Shown here: in pieces, positions 17,332-26,583 of the stretch
Position numbering within the stretch: position 1 is the stretch's first letter
Layout: every line of letters begins with the position of its first letter
Assembly (NCBI GenBank): GCA_011390785.1
Contig: JAABRR010000001.1
Span: 62,001 to 126,000, forward strand
Direction: 5' to 3'
Source: Sphingobacteriia bacterium
GTDB taxonomy: Bacteria; Bacteroidota; Bacteroidia; Bacteroidales; UBA7960
Length of the DNA stretch: 64,000 nt
Program-made: the position numbers and the translations under genes
The notes under the pieces: generated by a model
Told to the model about the DNA's origin: nothing
Databases searched by the model: none
Seen by the model: only the letters and a program-made list of their open reading frames with translations

Positions 17332-18810
17332 ATGCTATTTAAACTTATAGATCATACCTGGAAAATGTTCAGACGGTCGGAGTATTTCGGCCGGAGCATG
17401 TTTGCTATAGTGCTGATAATCTTTATAACATTTTTCATTATCTCACAGCTTGTTTTGGTGGGGCGAATGCTTCCCGGATTATTGCAGGAAAACTTCCCAC
17501 AAAAATCACCCGCCGAATGGGTTTATGGATTTCTGCTAATCATCATGCTTGCCGATCTTGGATTTAGAATTGGCTTTCAGAAACTACCTTCTAAACAAAT
17601 TGCACCCTATTTGCACTTACCTGTTAAACACTCTCTTCTAAGTATTTATCAGATTATTCGGTCATGGATTCACCCTTTTAACATTTACCTGTTATTTTTT
17701 TTCTGGCCTTTTATTAAGTTAACCATTAATCCGGCCCATAGCAGCCAGGTAGCCGGACTTGTAGGTATAGCCATGCTTATGGCAATTAACCAGGGATTGG
17801 TTATGGCATTAAAAAATCTTCGATTCAACAAGAAAAGTATTCCTTTTTATGCAACAGCGGTTATTTTATGCGCTGTTTTGCTAATTTTCTTCTTCCCTAT
17901 AAACTGGGCTGCCTTAGGACTATCGCTTTTTCTGGCAATGGTAAATATCAAACCCACAGCATTTATTAGCCTAACACTCCTGATCATTCTGAGCCACGTG
18001 TGGGCCTACTTTCAAATTAAGTACAAGCTTCATTACACGCTTGATCAGGATGGTAATTCATTAGCCGATAACGGTTTATCAGGCTGGGAAAGAATACTTG
18101 CATCAATCCCTGTTTTTGGTCCATACTGGGTGTTGGAATGGCAATTGGTTACCCGAAACAAAAGAAGCAAAATCAACTTTTGGATAATGATTCCAATTGC
18201 ACTGGCTTTAGCATTTTTTGTTGGTATCAGACCACCAACCGAGCCCGAAACCTTTATTGTTATTATTTTCATGATTGCAGGAGGATACGGCAACCTGCAT
18301 TTTCAATATGCCCTGTCGTGGGAAAGTCATTTCTTCGATTTTTTAGCGACAAGAAATATTGATATGAAAAAATTTATTCAGGCCAAATTCAATTTCTATC
18401 TGGCCTACTCGTTTCTACAGCTTTTAATAGTATTACCCATTTTATTTTGGTTTAATGTTGATTTGGCCATACTCTTTACCGGATTGTTTTTTTACTCCAC
18501 TGGTTTTGGATATTTCTTTTATTTAAGAATAGGCATATTAAATCCTTCGCGTATTGATGCCAACGGCAGCGCCTCTTTTAACATGGAAGGAATAACCGGT
18601 GCAAGGTTTTTACAGATCTTTGTTATGCTAATGTCTATTTTCCCCTTTATGATTATTGGTTTAATAGTGCCATACCCACATTTAACTTCTATCCTTTTTG
18701 CCATTACGGGCGTTTTATTCATTATTACGCAAAACCTTTGGACACGCTATCTGGCAGCAAAACTTGAGTCGAGAAAATACACCAATCTGAACCTTTACAG
18801 AGAAAAATAA
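17332..18810 (+). CDS. DUF5687 family ABC-2 type permease
   Basis: A 492-residue polytopic membrane protein with about a dozen hydrophobic segments. DUF5687 proteins of Bacteroidota are predicted ABC exporter permeases and normally sit beside a single ATPase gene, as here (7 bp gap). The front, with WKMFRRSEYFGRSMFAIVLIIF, and a KQIAPYLHLPVKHSLL block are family-like. The transported substrate is unknown. Likely cotranscribed with the preceding sigma factor and membrane protein. Confidence 0.8.
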   Translation: MLFKLIDHTWKMFRRSEYFGRSMFAIVLIIFITFFIISQLVLVGRMLPGLLQENFPQKSPAEWVYGFLLIIMLADLGFRIGFQKLPSKQIAPYLHLPVKHSLLSIYQIIRSWIHPFNIYLLFFFWPFIKLTINPAHSSQVAGLVGIAMLMAINQGLVMALKNLRFNKKSIPFYATAVILCAVLLIFFFPINWAALGLSLFLAMVNIKPTAFISLTLLIILSHVWAYFQIKYKLHYTLDQDGNSLADNGLSGWERILASIPVFGPYWVLEWQLVTRNKRSKINFWIMIPIALALAFFVGIRPPTEPETFIVIIFMIAGGYGNLHFQYALSWESHFFDFLATRNIDMKKFIQAKFNFYLAYSFLQLLIVLPILFWFNVDLAILFTGLFFYSTGFGYFFYLRIGILNPSRIDANGSASFNMEGITGARFLQIFVMLMSIFPFMIIGLIVPYPHLTSILFAITGVLFIITQNLWTRYLAAKLESRKYTNLNLYREK

Positions 18811-18817
18811 AAATTCT

Positions 18818-19528
18818 ATGCAACTAAGTATTCACCAATTAATAAAAAAATACAACAGTTCCATTGTTCTGGATATACCTTTTCTGGAAGTAAAATCTGG
18901 AGAACTGATTGGTATTGTGGGAAATAATGGGGCCGGAAAAACAACTTTATTAAGGCTTATTACCGATCTTATTGAACCCGGAAGTGGGGAAATAAAAATT
19001 AACAACCAACCCATAACTCAATCAAAAGAGTGGAAAAAACAAACCGGGAGTTTTCTCGACGAAGGATTTTTGATTGGGTTTTTAACCCCGGAAGAATTTT
19101 TCAACTTTAACGGATTTACCTATGGCATAAGCCCGGATGCTATAGAGCAAAGGCTTCCGGAATATACTAATTTTATGAATGGGGAAGTAATCAAGACACA
19201 AAAGTACCTTCGGCAACTATCAACCGGCAACAAGCAAAAAGCAGGTATTATTGCCGCAATGATTGTTAATCCATCTTTGCTTTTACTTGATGAGCCGTTT
19301 AATTTCCTTGACCCAACATCACAAATCATCATCAAAAATCTTTTAAAAAAGAAGAACAAAGAAACGGGTGCTACCATGCTCATTTCCAGCCATAACATTA
19401 ACCATATAGCCGATATTTGTTCTCGCATTATTTTGCTTGAAAAGGGAAGGATAATAAAAGATGTGCCCACCACTGACAAACAAAAAGTAGAAGAAATTCA
19501 GAATTATTTCACAACACATGCTGAATAA
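18818..19528 (+). CDS. ABC transporter ATPase, partner of the DUF5687 permease
   Basis: A 236-residue ABC ATPase with Walker A GNNGAGKTT (about residues 36-44), the signature LSTGNKQKAGI in place of LSGGQ, Walker B LLLLDEPFNFLD and H-loop ISSHNINH. It belongs to the ABC-2/CcmA-like group and should energise the permease 7 bp upstream. It closes the sigma, membrane protein, permease, ATPase group. The next gene has its own promoter-like element. Confidence 0.9.
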   Translation: MQLSIHQLIKKYNSSIVLDIPFLEVKSGELIGIVGNNGAGKTTLLRLITDLIEPGSGEIKINNQPITQSKEWKKQTGSFLDEGFLIGFLTPEEFFNFNGFTYGISPDAIEQRLPEYTNFMNGEVIKTQKYLRQLSTGNKQKAGIIAAMIVNPSLLLLDEPFNFLDPTSQIIIKNLLKKKNKETGATMLISSHNINHIADICSRIILLEKGRIIKDVPTTDKQKVEEIQNYFTTHAE

Positions 19529-19583
19529 AACATGCTTTATACAAATTATTCAGAGCATGTGTCAAAAATTATATTGGTAAACG

Positions 19584-19591
19584 TATCTTTG
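19584..19591 (+). promoter_or_regulatory. Candidate -7 element (TATCTTTG) for the T9SS type B gene
   Basis: TATCTTTG matches TAnnTTTG; a start near 19597 would leave a leader of about 80 nt before 19678. The -33 region is not clear. Confidence 0.4.
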
Positions 19592-19677
19592 CTTTTTATT
19601 ACCTGTGCAAAATAAACCGGCAATTTATCCGTAATATTTTCAACAGAAATCAATACTCTAAGAATTTAATTTCAACA

Positions 19678-21753
19678 ATGCCAAAATATAAAACCCTATT
19701 TCTACTGCCTTTTTTTTTCTTACCACTACTGCTGGCAGGCCAGGAAGTAACTTTTCCTATAAACATACATAACGAGCAAAACATAGAAACCTGTTCCGGC
19801 TTTTTTACCGATAGTGGTGGAGATACATTGACCCCATACAGTAATAATGAAAATTATTCGGTTACATTTACGGCTCCTCAGGATGAAACAGAGCCGGTTT
19901 ACATAAGTCTCGATTTTGTTTTTCTTGATTTGGGCGAAGACGATTCAATAAGAGTATATGATGGGATAGATGCCGACGCTCCACTTGTTTATACTTTAAC
20001 AGCAAACAATCAGAGTGCTAATAATAAAGTTTGGTCCACTGGCGCATCATTGCATGTTCAGTTTATTTCATCAGAAGCAGATACAGCACTTGGTTGGGCG
20101 GCACGTATTGCCTGCTTTGAATTGTGCGAAGCTTTTTATGCCGATATAAATACTGGTACCGGTTCGTTTGATTTTTGCCCGGATGTGCCATCAGTAAGTT
20201 TTACTGCAGATGCCGCATATTATGGCGGAACCCCGGATGGAACACTTGAAAATGTTACCTATCAATGGAATTTTAATAACGAAATACTGACAGGGCCTGT
20301 AGTTAACCAGGATTATGACGGACCAGGTGCATATCCCTTTAGAATAACAGTAGCCGATCTTACTAATAATTGCACCCTGGACAGTATAATTACCGTTAGA
20401 TTTGCTACAACCCCCAACTTTAACAATACGATCTCCACTTCTGATACCGTTTGCGCCGGAGAGCCCTTTAGTCTTGTAGGGAATATACAAAGCACTACCT
20501 GGACAGGTTTTCCAACAAGGGTAGATACAGTAAGTTATATCACATATGAAGAAGACTTTTCATCTACCCTAAATTTTGATGTTTTTCCGGATGACTTTTT
20601 TATAAGCCAGGAAGATGACTTTGACAGAGTATGCATTAATATAGAACATGAAGATAACGGTCACTTGTCTTTTGAGTTAGAGTGTCCTTCGGGGAATACT
20701 GTTTTGCTGAAAGATTTCAGTCCAGGGGGTGCCAATCTGGGCGAACCCGTTATTTTTGGCTCGGAGGATATTCCGGGGCTTGGATATGAATATTGTTTTT
20801 CAGTAAACCCACAATACGGACAAATGTCTCAGACATCATTCCAGTTTCATAGCTTTACCGATCAGGCTGGCGATTTTTACAACAATCAACCCTATATGCC
20901 CGAAGGTACCTATATGCCCAACGAATCTTTCAACAACCTTACCGGCTGTCCGTTAAATGGAGATTGGATTATTAAAGCAACTGATCAGATTATCGGAACT
21001 TCGGGCCATGTGCTAGGATGGAGCTTATACTTTAAAGATGATTTTTATCCAGATTCGTTGATTTTTACCCCCGAAATTCTGGAAGAGAAATGGGTAGATG
21101 AAAATGGTAACGAAATCGGAAGCAACCCCGCCAACGCAAATTTAAATACAGAAGGGGAATATAAATTTACTTTCAGCGCTTTAGATGACTTTGGTTGCAC
21201 CTGGGATACAACACTTACCATTACAGTACTTCCACTTCCCAAAGGAGAAATAACATCTGAGTTTGAAATTCCTGTTTGTGAAGGAGACTCAACCTTATTA
21301 ATGGTTGTACCAGAACTTATTGGAGATGAGACACATTGGCTTTACCAATGGATGCTTGAAGGTGCTGAATTAGAAAACAGAGTATCCGATACACTTATGG
21401 CCAAAGAAATGGCTACTTATATGGTTAGGGTTACCGATACCATTACTGGTTGTTTCGATTTCTTTGAGCTGGCCGTTTCTGATCAGAACTGCGACCTGGA
21501 CATTCCCAATGTTTTTACACCCAATGGCGATGGAATGAACGAACAATTTGAAATTACCAACCTGGAATACTACCCACAAAGTTCTATTGTCATTTATAAC
21601 CGGTCGGGTAAAAAAGTTTTCGAACATAACGACTATTATCTCAATTGGTGGGATGGTGGAAATCAGCCAGATGGCACATACTACTATGTCATTACCTATA
21701 AACGTATGGATAAGCGTAAGCAGGCACATGGCATTATTACAATAATCCGCTAA
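19678..21753 (+). CDS. T9SS type B cargo protein with CUB and P-domain-like modules
   Basis: A 691-residue secreted or surface protein. A signal peptide covers about residues 1-21. Next come a CUB-like domain (about 30-150, with DDSIRVYDGIDADAPL), a PKD-like beta domain (about 155-250), a proprotein-convertase P-domain-like module (about 305-465, with GHLSFELECPSGNTVLL and LNGDWIIKATD), and further Ig-like sequence. The last 85 residues are the gliding-motility-associated type B sorting domain, with DIPNVFTPNGDGMNEQF and PDGTYYYVITYK. No protease domain is present, so it is probably an adhesin or structural surface protein. Its ligand is unknown. Confidence 0.88.
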   Translation: MPKYKTLFLLPFFFLPLLLAGQEVTFPINIHNEQNIETCSGFFTDSGGDTLTPYSNNENYSVTFTAPQDETEPVYISLDFVFLDLGEDDSIRVYDGIDADAPLVYTLTANNQSANNKVWSTGASLHVQFISSEADTALGWAARIACFELCEAFYADINTGTGSFDFCPDVPSVSFTADAAYYGGTPDGTLENVTYQWNFNNEILTGPVVNQDYDGPGAYPFRITVADLTNNCTLDSIITVRFATTPNFNNTISTSDTVCAGEPFSLVGNIQSTTWTGFPTRVDTVSYITYEEDFSSTLNFDVFPDDFFISQEDDFDRVCINIEHEDNGHLSFELECPSGNTVLLKDFSPGGANLGEPVIFGSEDIPGLGYEYCFSVNPQYGQMSQTSFQFHSFTDQAGDFYNNQPYMPEGTYMPNESFNNLTGCPLNGDWIIKATDQIIGTSGHVLGWSLYFKDDFYPDSLIFTPEILEEKWVDENGNEIGSNPANANLNTEGEYKFTFSALDDFGCTWDTTLTITVLPLPKGEITSEFEIPVCEGDSTLLMVVPELIGDETHWLYQWMLEGAELENRVSDTLMAKEMATYMVRVTDTITGCFDFFELAVSDQNCDLDIPNVFTPNGDGMNEQFEITNLEYYPQSSIVIYNRSGKKVFEHNDYYLNWWDGGNQPDGTYYYVITYKRMDKRKQAHGIITIIR

Positions 21754-21804
21754 CAAAAGGCTCGTTTGCTCTGCATAGAGCAGTATAACCAATTAATCAA
21801 AAAA

Positions 21805-21837
21805 ATAAGTCCTGTTGCTTTGTCGATAGGACTTTAT
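21805..21837 (+). terminator. Hairpin overlapping the AbgT promoter
   Basis: AAGTCCT and AGGACTT form a 7-bp stem around a 14-nt loop about 55 bp after the type B gene stop, with A/T-rich flanks. The TTTG -33 element of the next gene lies inside the loop, so the structure and the promoter share the same bases. Confidence 0.45.
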
Positions 21838-21849
21838 GGTTTATTTTTG
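21819..21849 (+). promoter_or_regulatory. Bacteroidota-type promoter of the AbgT gene
   Basis: TTTG at 21819-21822 and TATTTTTG at 21842-21849 are 19 bp apart, a full match to the phylum's consensus. A start near 21855 gives a leader of about 39 nt. Confidence 0.6.
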
Positions 21850-21893
21850 GTGCCTTGTAATTCTAAATAATTGAAATTCAATAAAACCTAACT

Positions 21894-23582
21894 ATGAGCG
21901 AAAAGAACAATACAGTTAAAAAAGGTACTCTGCAAAAAATTCTGGACAAAATTGAAGTTGTTGGAAACAAACTCCCACAACCGGTAACCCTATTTGCAAT
22001 TTTAATGGGTGTAGTTCTATTATTATCCTGGATTTTTGGTGGATTGAGTGTTATAAAGCCCGGAACAGGTGGAGCAACAGGCATTGCAGAAGATTATATT
22101 GTAGTGGAAAACCTGCTCACAAAAGAAGGGATACAACGTATTTTCACAAGTATGGTAAGTGTTTTTGCCAGTTTCCCTCCCTTAGGACTGGTGCTGGTGG
22201 TTATGCTGGGTATTGGGGTAGCAGAACATACCGGATTGATTGTTGTTGCCCTAAAAGTTTTTGTTTCCAAAGTTCCTAAATTTCTCATTACCTTCTCTAT
22301 AGTTGTAGCAGGTATGGTAAGCTCTGTTGCTGCCGATGCAGGTTATGTAGTGCTCATACCGATGGGTGCTGCCTTGTTTATGGGAATGGGCCGACATCCG
22401 CTGGCAGGTATTGCCGCGGCCTTTGCCGGAGTATCAGGTGGATTTGGGGCAAACTTTCTTCCCACCGGCCTGGATCCTATGATTGCTGCATTTACTGAAT
22501 CCGCATCACAGATTCTGGATCCGGCATATACGGTTAATCCGCTTTCCAGCTATTATATCATGGCGGCATCTGTTCCTCTGGTAGGTATTGCCGGCACCTG
22601 GGTAACAGAAAAAATTCTGGTACCCCGCCTTGGCCCATATAATCCAGACGGCGGTATCGTTCTCGAAGAAACCAATAATAACGTTACACGACAGGAAAAA
22701 AGGGCTCTTTTATGGTCAATGATATCTGTTTTGATTGTTCTGGCTCTTGTTGCCATTGCTATAATTCCTTCCAACGGTTTATTACGTGGCGATATTGATC
22801 CGGAAACAGGAGTAGCCAGTATGCAACCCTTTTACAACTCTTTGGTGCCCATTATGTTTGTCATATTTTTCGTGGCAGGGCTCGTTTACGGTGTTAAAGC
22901 CAAAACAATAAAGAATGATAAAGACGTTGCTGACATGACGGCGAAGTCAATGTCAACAATGGGCATGTATATTGTAATTGCTTTTGTCGCGGCACAGTTT
23001 GTCGCTTATTTTAACTGGTCTAACCTGGGTAGTTTACTTGCAGTTAAAGGTTCTGACGGGTTGAATGCCATCGGATTTACAGGCATCCCCCTGCTGATAG
23101 GCTTTATCATTATTGCTTCTCTGGTAAATCTTGTAATGGGAAGTGCATCAGCTAAATGGGCCTTGCTGGCACCTATTTTTGTACCCATGCTAATGCTTAT
23201 GGGGTACTCGCCCGAAGTAACGCAAGCTGCCTATCGTATTGGCGACTCCTACTCAAATATCCTAACACCACTCCTACCCTATTTCCCACTGGTAATTGTT
23301 TTTGCTCAGAAATATGATAAAACTGCCGGTATTGGAACCCTTATATCGATGATGCTGCCATACTCAATAGCTTTTATGATTGCCCGTATCCCGGTTTTTG
23401 TTCTTTGGGTGTGGTTAGGAATTCCTCTGGGTGTTGAAGGTCCGATATATTATGAACCTTCTGATAGTAATGCACAAATAATTGAAACAAATGTAATAAA
23501 TAATACTCAACCCATTAGCAATAATACCCTATTGATTGAAAGCTTCAATATTGAATCTGATCCTGAATTGTTGGCTGATTAG
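21894..23582 (+). CDS. AbgT family transporter
   Basis: A 562-residue inner-membrane protein of the AbgT family, whose members import p-aminobenzoyl-glutamate or export sulfonamide-like compounds. It has about eleven hydrophobic segments, with family stretches such as LGIGVAEHTGLI, the SSVAADAGYVVLIPMGAALF block, the FLPTGLDPMIAAFTE segment and SASAKWALLAPIFVPM. The last 45 or so residues (from YYEPSDSNAQ) are a polar Asn/Ser-rich tail beyond the normal family end. The physiological substrate cannot be told. It has its own promoter. Confidence 0.92.
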   Translation: MSEKNNTVKKGTLQKILDKIEVVGNKLPQPVTLFAILMGVVLLLSWIFGGLSVIKPGTGGATGIAEDYIVVENLLTKEGIQRIFTSMVSVFASFPPLGLVLVVMLGIGVAEHTGLIVVALKVFVSKVPKFLITFSIVVAGMVSSVAADAGYVVLIPMGAALFMGMGRHPLAGIAAAFAGVSGGFGANFLPTGLDPMIAAFTESASQILDPAYTVNPLSSYYIMAASVPLVGIAGTWVTEKILVPRLGPYNPDGGIVLEETNNNVTRQEKRALLWSMISVLIVLALVAIAIIPSNGLLRGDIDPETGVASMQPFYNSLVPIMFVIFFVAGLVYGVKAKTIKNDKDVADMTAKSMSTMGMYIVIAFVAAQFVAYFNWSNLGSLLAVKGSDGLNAIGFTGIPLLIGFIIIASLVNLVMGSASAKWALLAPIFVPMLMLMGYSPEVTQAAYRIGDSYSNILTPLLPYFPLVIVFAQKYDKTAGIGTLISMMLPYSIAFMIARIPVFVLWVWLGIPLGVEGPIYYEPSDSNAQIIETNVINNTQPISNNTLLIESFNIESDPELLAD

Positions 23583-23653
23583 GTTTTATATCCCCGAACA
23601 TTAAAAGTGTTCAGGTGTTAAAACTTTTTCTAACAAATGCATATTATAACTTT

Positions 23654-25870
23654 ATGGATACAGCATCGGTAAAAAAGATATACAAAAATATTTCTGAAAA
23701 TCTTCATAACAGAAGAGTCTTCGACGCTATTGAAAATTTAAGGAAATTAATTTCTTTTTCCGGTCGTGATTATTATTATTCGCAACTGGAACAGCATGCC
23801 GTAACATATGAGAATATTTTAAAGCATTCTTTTGGAGATATTAAAGATCCTCAGCGAACAACAGTATATCTATATTTAAAGAAAAACCTTCTCGAAATGG
23901 CAGATGAATTACTGGAAAAGATTTTTACCGATAATTCATCCGGCCATATTTATTATCTGAAAAAGCAACAGGAGAAAACAGGCAGAGGTGATAAAGAAGA
24001 AACTCTTTCCTACATTGAAAGTCTAACCCTCGACAAAGAATTATCTGCCATGCTTGAAGGTATTGGAGTTAAAGAAGATTCTCTTAATCCTTTATCAGAA
24101 GATACCCTGGTTAAAATATTCAATACCATCTGGTTGTCTGACAAGTACACCGAATCAGAAATTGAACTTCTCAACGCTGTTTGCGATTCAGAAAATCTTG
24201 CCTGGCACGATAAAAGCTTGGTAGTTAGCGCTTTGACCCTTAGCTTGCTTAGATTTTTCGATATTAATAAATTTCTTCTGTTATTCAGATTTATACAAAC
24301 GAGACATCAATATGCCTGGCAAAGAGCTCTTATAGGTTTATTTATTTGCTTCCTGAAATATAATGATCGGTTTTATCTTTACCCTGTATTGGAAGAAAAA
24401 ACCAAAGAACTTGCCCGGGATGAAGATATTCAGAAAAACCTGGAGGCCATATTAATTCAGTTTACCAAAACCAGGGAGACCGAAAGTGTAAGCAAAAAGT
24501 GGAAAGAAGAAATTTTGCCTGCAATGCTTAAACTCAGACCCAAAATCGAAGAAAAACTCGACCTTGAAAACATCTTTAAAGATGAATTTGGAGAAGAAAA
24601 AAATCCGGATTGGGAAACTATGTTTGAAGATGCTCCTGACTTGCTAGACAAATTGCAGCAGTTTACCGAAATGCAGATGGAAGGGATGGATGTGTTTATG
24701 AGTGCCTTCTCGCAACTGAAAAATTTTCCGTTTTTCTACAAAATAAGCAATTGGTTTATTCCCTTTTATGCAGCTAACCCAACAATTAAACCATTTCTTA
24801 AGAGTTCGGATGAAAGTGTTGATATGAGTCCGCTGGTAGAAAAACTTGAAAAAACCTACTTCATGTGCAACAGCGACAAATACTCGTTCTGCATCAACCT
24901 GGGCCTTATTCCCGAGCAGCAAAAAACTATGATGCTCAATATGGCCAATGCCGAAATGGATAGTGTTTCTGAAATTGAAAAATCTGAAGAACTAATCAAC
25001 GAATTCGCCACAACCAAAAGCATATACACACAATATTTTCAGGATCTTTACAGATTTTTCCGCCTGCACCCATGGAAAAAAGAATTCGAAGATGTGTTTT
25101 TGTGGGAACCTGATATTTTTCAAAATGAGTTTATCCGAAACATTATTACAGAGAGTAAGACCATTCGCAACATTGCCGAGTTTTATTTCGACAAACAATT
25201 TTATCCTTATTCATTGAATATATTCCTTTCATTACTGAAACAGAATAATCAGAATATTGAATTATTTGAAAAAATTGCTTTCTGTTATGAAAAAACCGGC
25301 GATTTCGATAACGCACTGATCTATTATAAAAAAGCAGAGATAATAGATACACAAAGACTCTGGATCATCAAAAAGATTGCCTTTTGCTCGAAGTTTCTCA
25401 ACAAGTGGGAAGATGCTCTGTCATATTACAAACTTGCAGAAAAATTAAACCCCGATGACATGAAAACTCAGGCCAATATTGGCCAATGTCTTATTCATCT
25501 GGGAGAATATGAAGAAGCCCTTCAATATTATTTCAAAGTTGAAGTACTCGCTCCCGAAAACCATAAAATCAGAAGGCCACTGGCGTGGTGTTCCTTTGTA
25601 CTAGGTAAATTAGACACGGCACAAGACTATTTTAACCGACTATTGGTTAACAACCCCAATAATCAGTTTGATCTTCTTAACCTTGGGCATGCTTTGTGGG
25701 GATTGAAAAAAGAAGATAAAGCGCTTGAAGCTTATAAAAAGAGTCTGGTCAATTTTAAAAACTTTCCTGATTTTGAAGCAGCCTTCCTGGAAGATAAAAA
25801 CCATTTAATGGCCAATGGCATTGATGAGTTTGATATCGATATTATGATAGAATACCTGAAAAAGGAATAA
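23654..25870 (+). CDS. Large TPR repeat protein
   Basis: A 738-residue helical, cytoplasmic-looking protein without a signal peptide. I choose the ATG at 23654 (MDTASVKKIY) over the longer frame from 23615, whose first 13 residues look non-native. The C-terminal third (about 520-710) has clear tetratricopeptide repeats: AFCYEKTGDFDNALIYYKKA, LNKWEDALSYYKLAEKLNP, GQCLIHLGEYEEALQYYFKV, LGKLDTAQDYFNRLL and ALWGLKKEDKALEAYKKSL. The front two thirds are helical and unassigned. TPRs mediate protein binding; the partner is unknown. It follows AbgT by 71 bp. Confidence 0.8.
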   Translation: MDTASVKKIYKNISENLHNRRVFDAIENLRKLISFSGRDYYYSQLEQHAVTYENILKHSFGDIKDPQRTTVYLYLKKNLLEMADELLEKIFTDNSSGHIYYLKKQQEKTGRGDKEETLSYIESLTLDKELSAMLEGIGVKEDSLNPLSEDTLVKIFNTIWLSDKYTESEIELLNAVCDSENLAWHDKSLVVSALTLSLLRFFDINKFLLLFRFIQTRHQYAWQRALIGLFICFLKYNDRFYLYPVLEEKTKELARDEDIQKNLEAILIQFTKTRETESVSKKWKEEILPAMLKLRPKIEEKLDLENIFKDEFGEEKNPDWETMFEDAPDLLDKLQQFTEMQMEGMDVFMSAFSQLKNFPFFYKISNWFIPFYAANPTIKPFLKSSDESVDMSPLVEKLEKTYFMCNSDKYSFCINLGLIPEQQKTMMLNMANAEMDSVSEIEKSEELINEFATTKSIYTQYFQDLYRFFRLHPWKKEFEDVFLWEPDIFQNEFIRNIITESKTIRNIAEFYFDKQFYPYSLNIFLSLLKQNNQNIELFEKIAFCYEKTGDFDNALIYYKKAEIIDTQRLWIIKKIAFCSKFLNKWEDALSYYKLAEKLNPDDMKTQANIGQCLIHLGEYEEALQYYFKVEVLAPENHKIRRPLAWCSFVLGKLDTAQDYFNRLLVNNPNNQFDLLNLGHALWGLKKEDKALEAYKKSLVNFKNFPDFEAAFLEDKNHLMANGIDEFDIDIMIEYLKKE

Positions 25871-26583
25871 ATTTCAAAGGTTTATTCTTCTGAATTACAA
25901 TTACTTGTAAATTTTCTTCAATAATTATCATTTTTTTTTGTAACGAAACGCAGCGTTTTATATATCGGCTACGTCTAATAGATATAACGCTCTTTTCCAA
26001 AACCGGGGTAACAGCCTTTCTGCCTTAAATATCAGACTTTTTAATTGAACCAAGACTCCCCCCAACAATCATAGCTTGTCCATTGGAAGGTACTCCGGTT
26101 TTTTTATGACAATTACAAATCCCAATATATATCTATCGCTCTTTGTAATATTGGTATCAAAACTTAACAGGAAAAACCTTGCTTTAAATAAAACATCCAA
26201 AAAAGAATTTTTTACTTTCTCCGTAGTTTTTCCAATCTATTATTCGTTTTGATTTCAGGGTTTATGAAAACAGCCGTACTGCTTTTGCGTTTTATTACCA
26301 AAACAAAAAGTTCTCATCAACAATAACCATTTTCAGCTAACCTGCACGGCTAAAACCCTGAATCAAACCGGATAATGTGAGAGTTTTTCCTGTACGATTT
26401 TTTTATTGGCAGGCTTTGATTTGGTCACCCCTGCACAGCCAAATTTAGCCTGTCTTTTTTTTCTTCATTATTTTCATGCTGTTTGCCTGATTCTACAGGC
26501 ATAATATGTAATTCAAAAACAGCAGAGTTTAATAATAGTTTTAGTTTATTTATTGCAGTTTATATATTTCGAATACCGCAACA
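25871..26583. other. 713-bp gene-free region with a long inverted repeat
   Basis: No convincing coding frame on either strand. A small palindrome (aaacgc, a, gcgttt, near 25945) may help end the TPR transcript. The middle holds a long imperfect inverted repeat, listed separately. Part of its right arm (cctgcacggctaa near 26341) recurs as cctgcacagccaa near 26427. The region could encode a structured RNA or be the remains of a small mobile element. Confidence 0.4.
26238..26379. repeat. Long imperfect inverted repeat, possible structured RNA or MITE
   Basis: The left arm runs about 26240-26263 (core tttgatttcagggttt at 26248-26263). The right arm is at 26353-26376 and its complement reads attatccggtttgattcagggttt, so the arms match over about 24 bp with two substitutions and one inserted T. 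AGCCGT occurs in both arms further in, extending the pairing. The loop between the core arms is about 90 nt. Confidence 0.5.
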
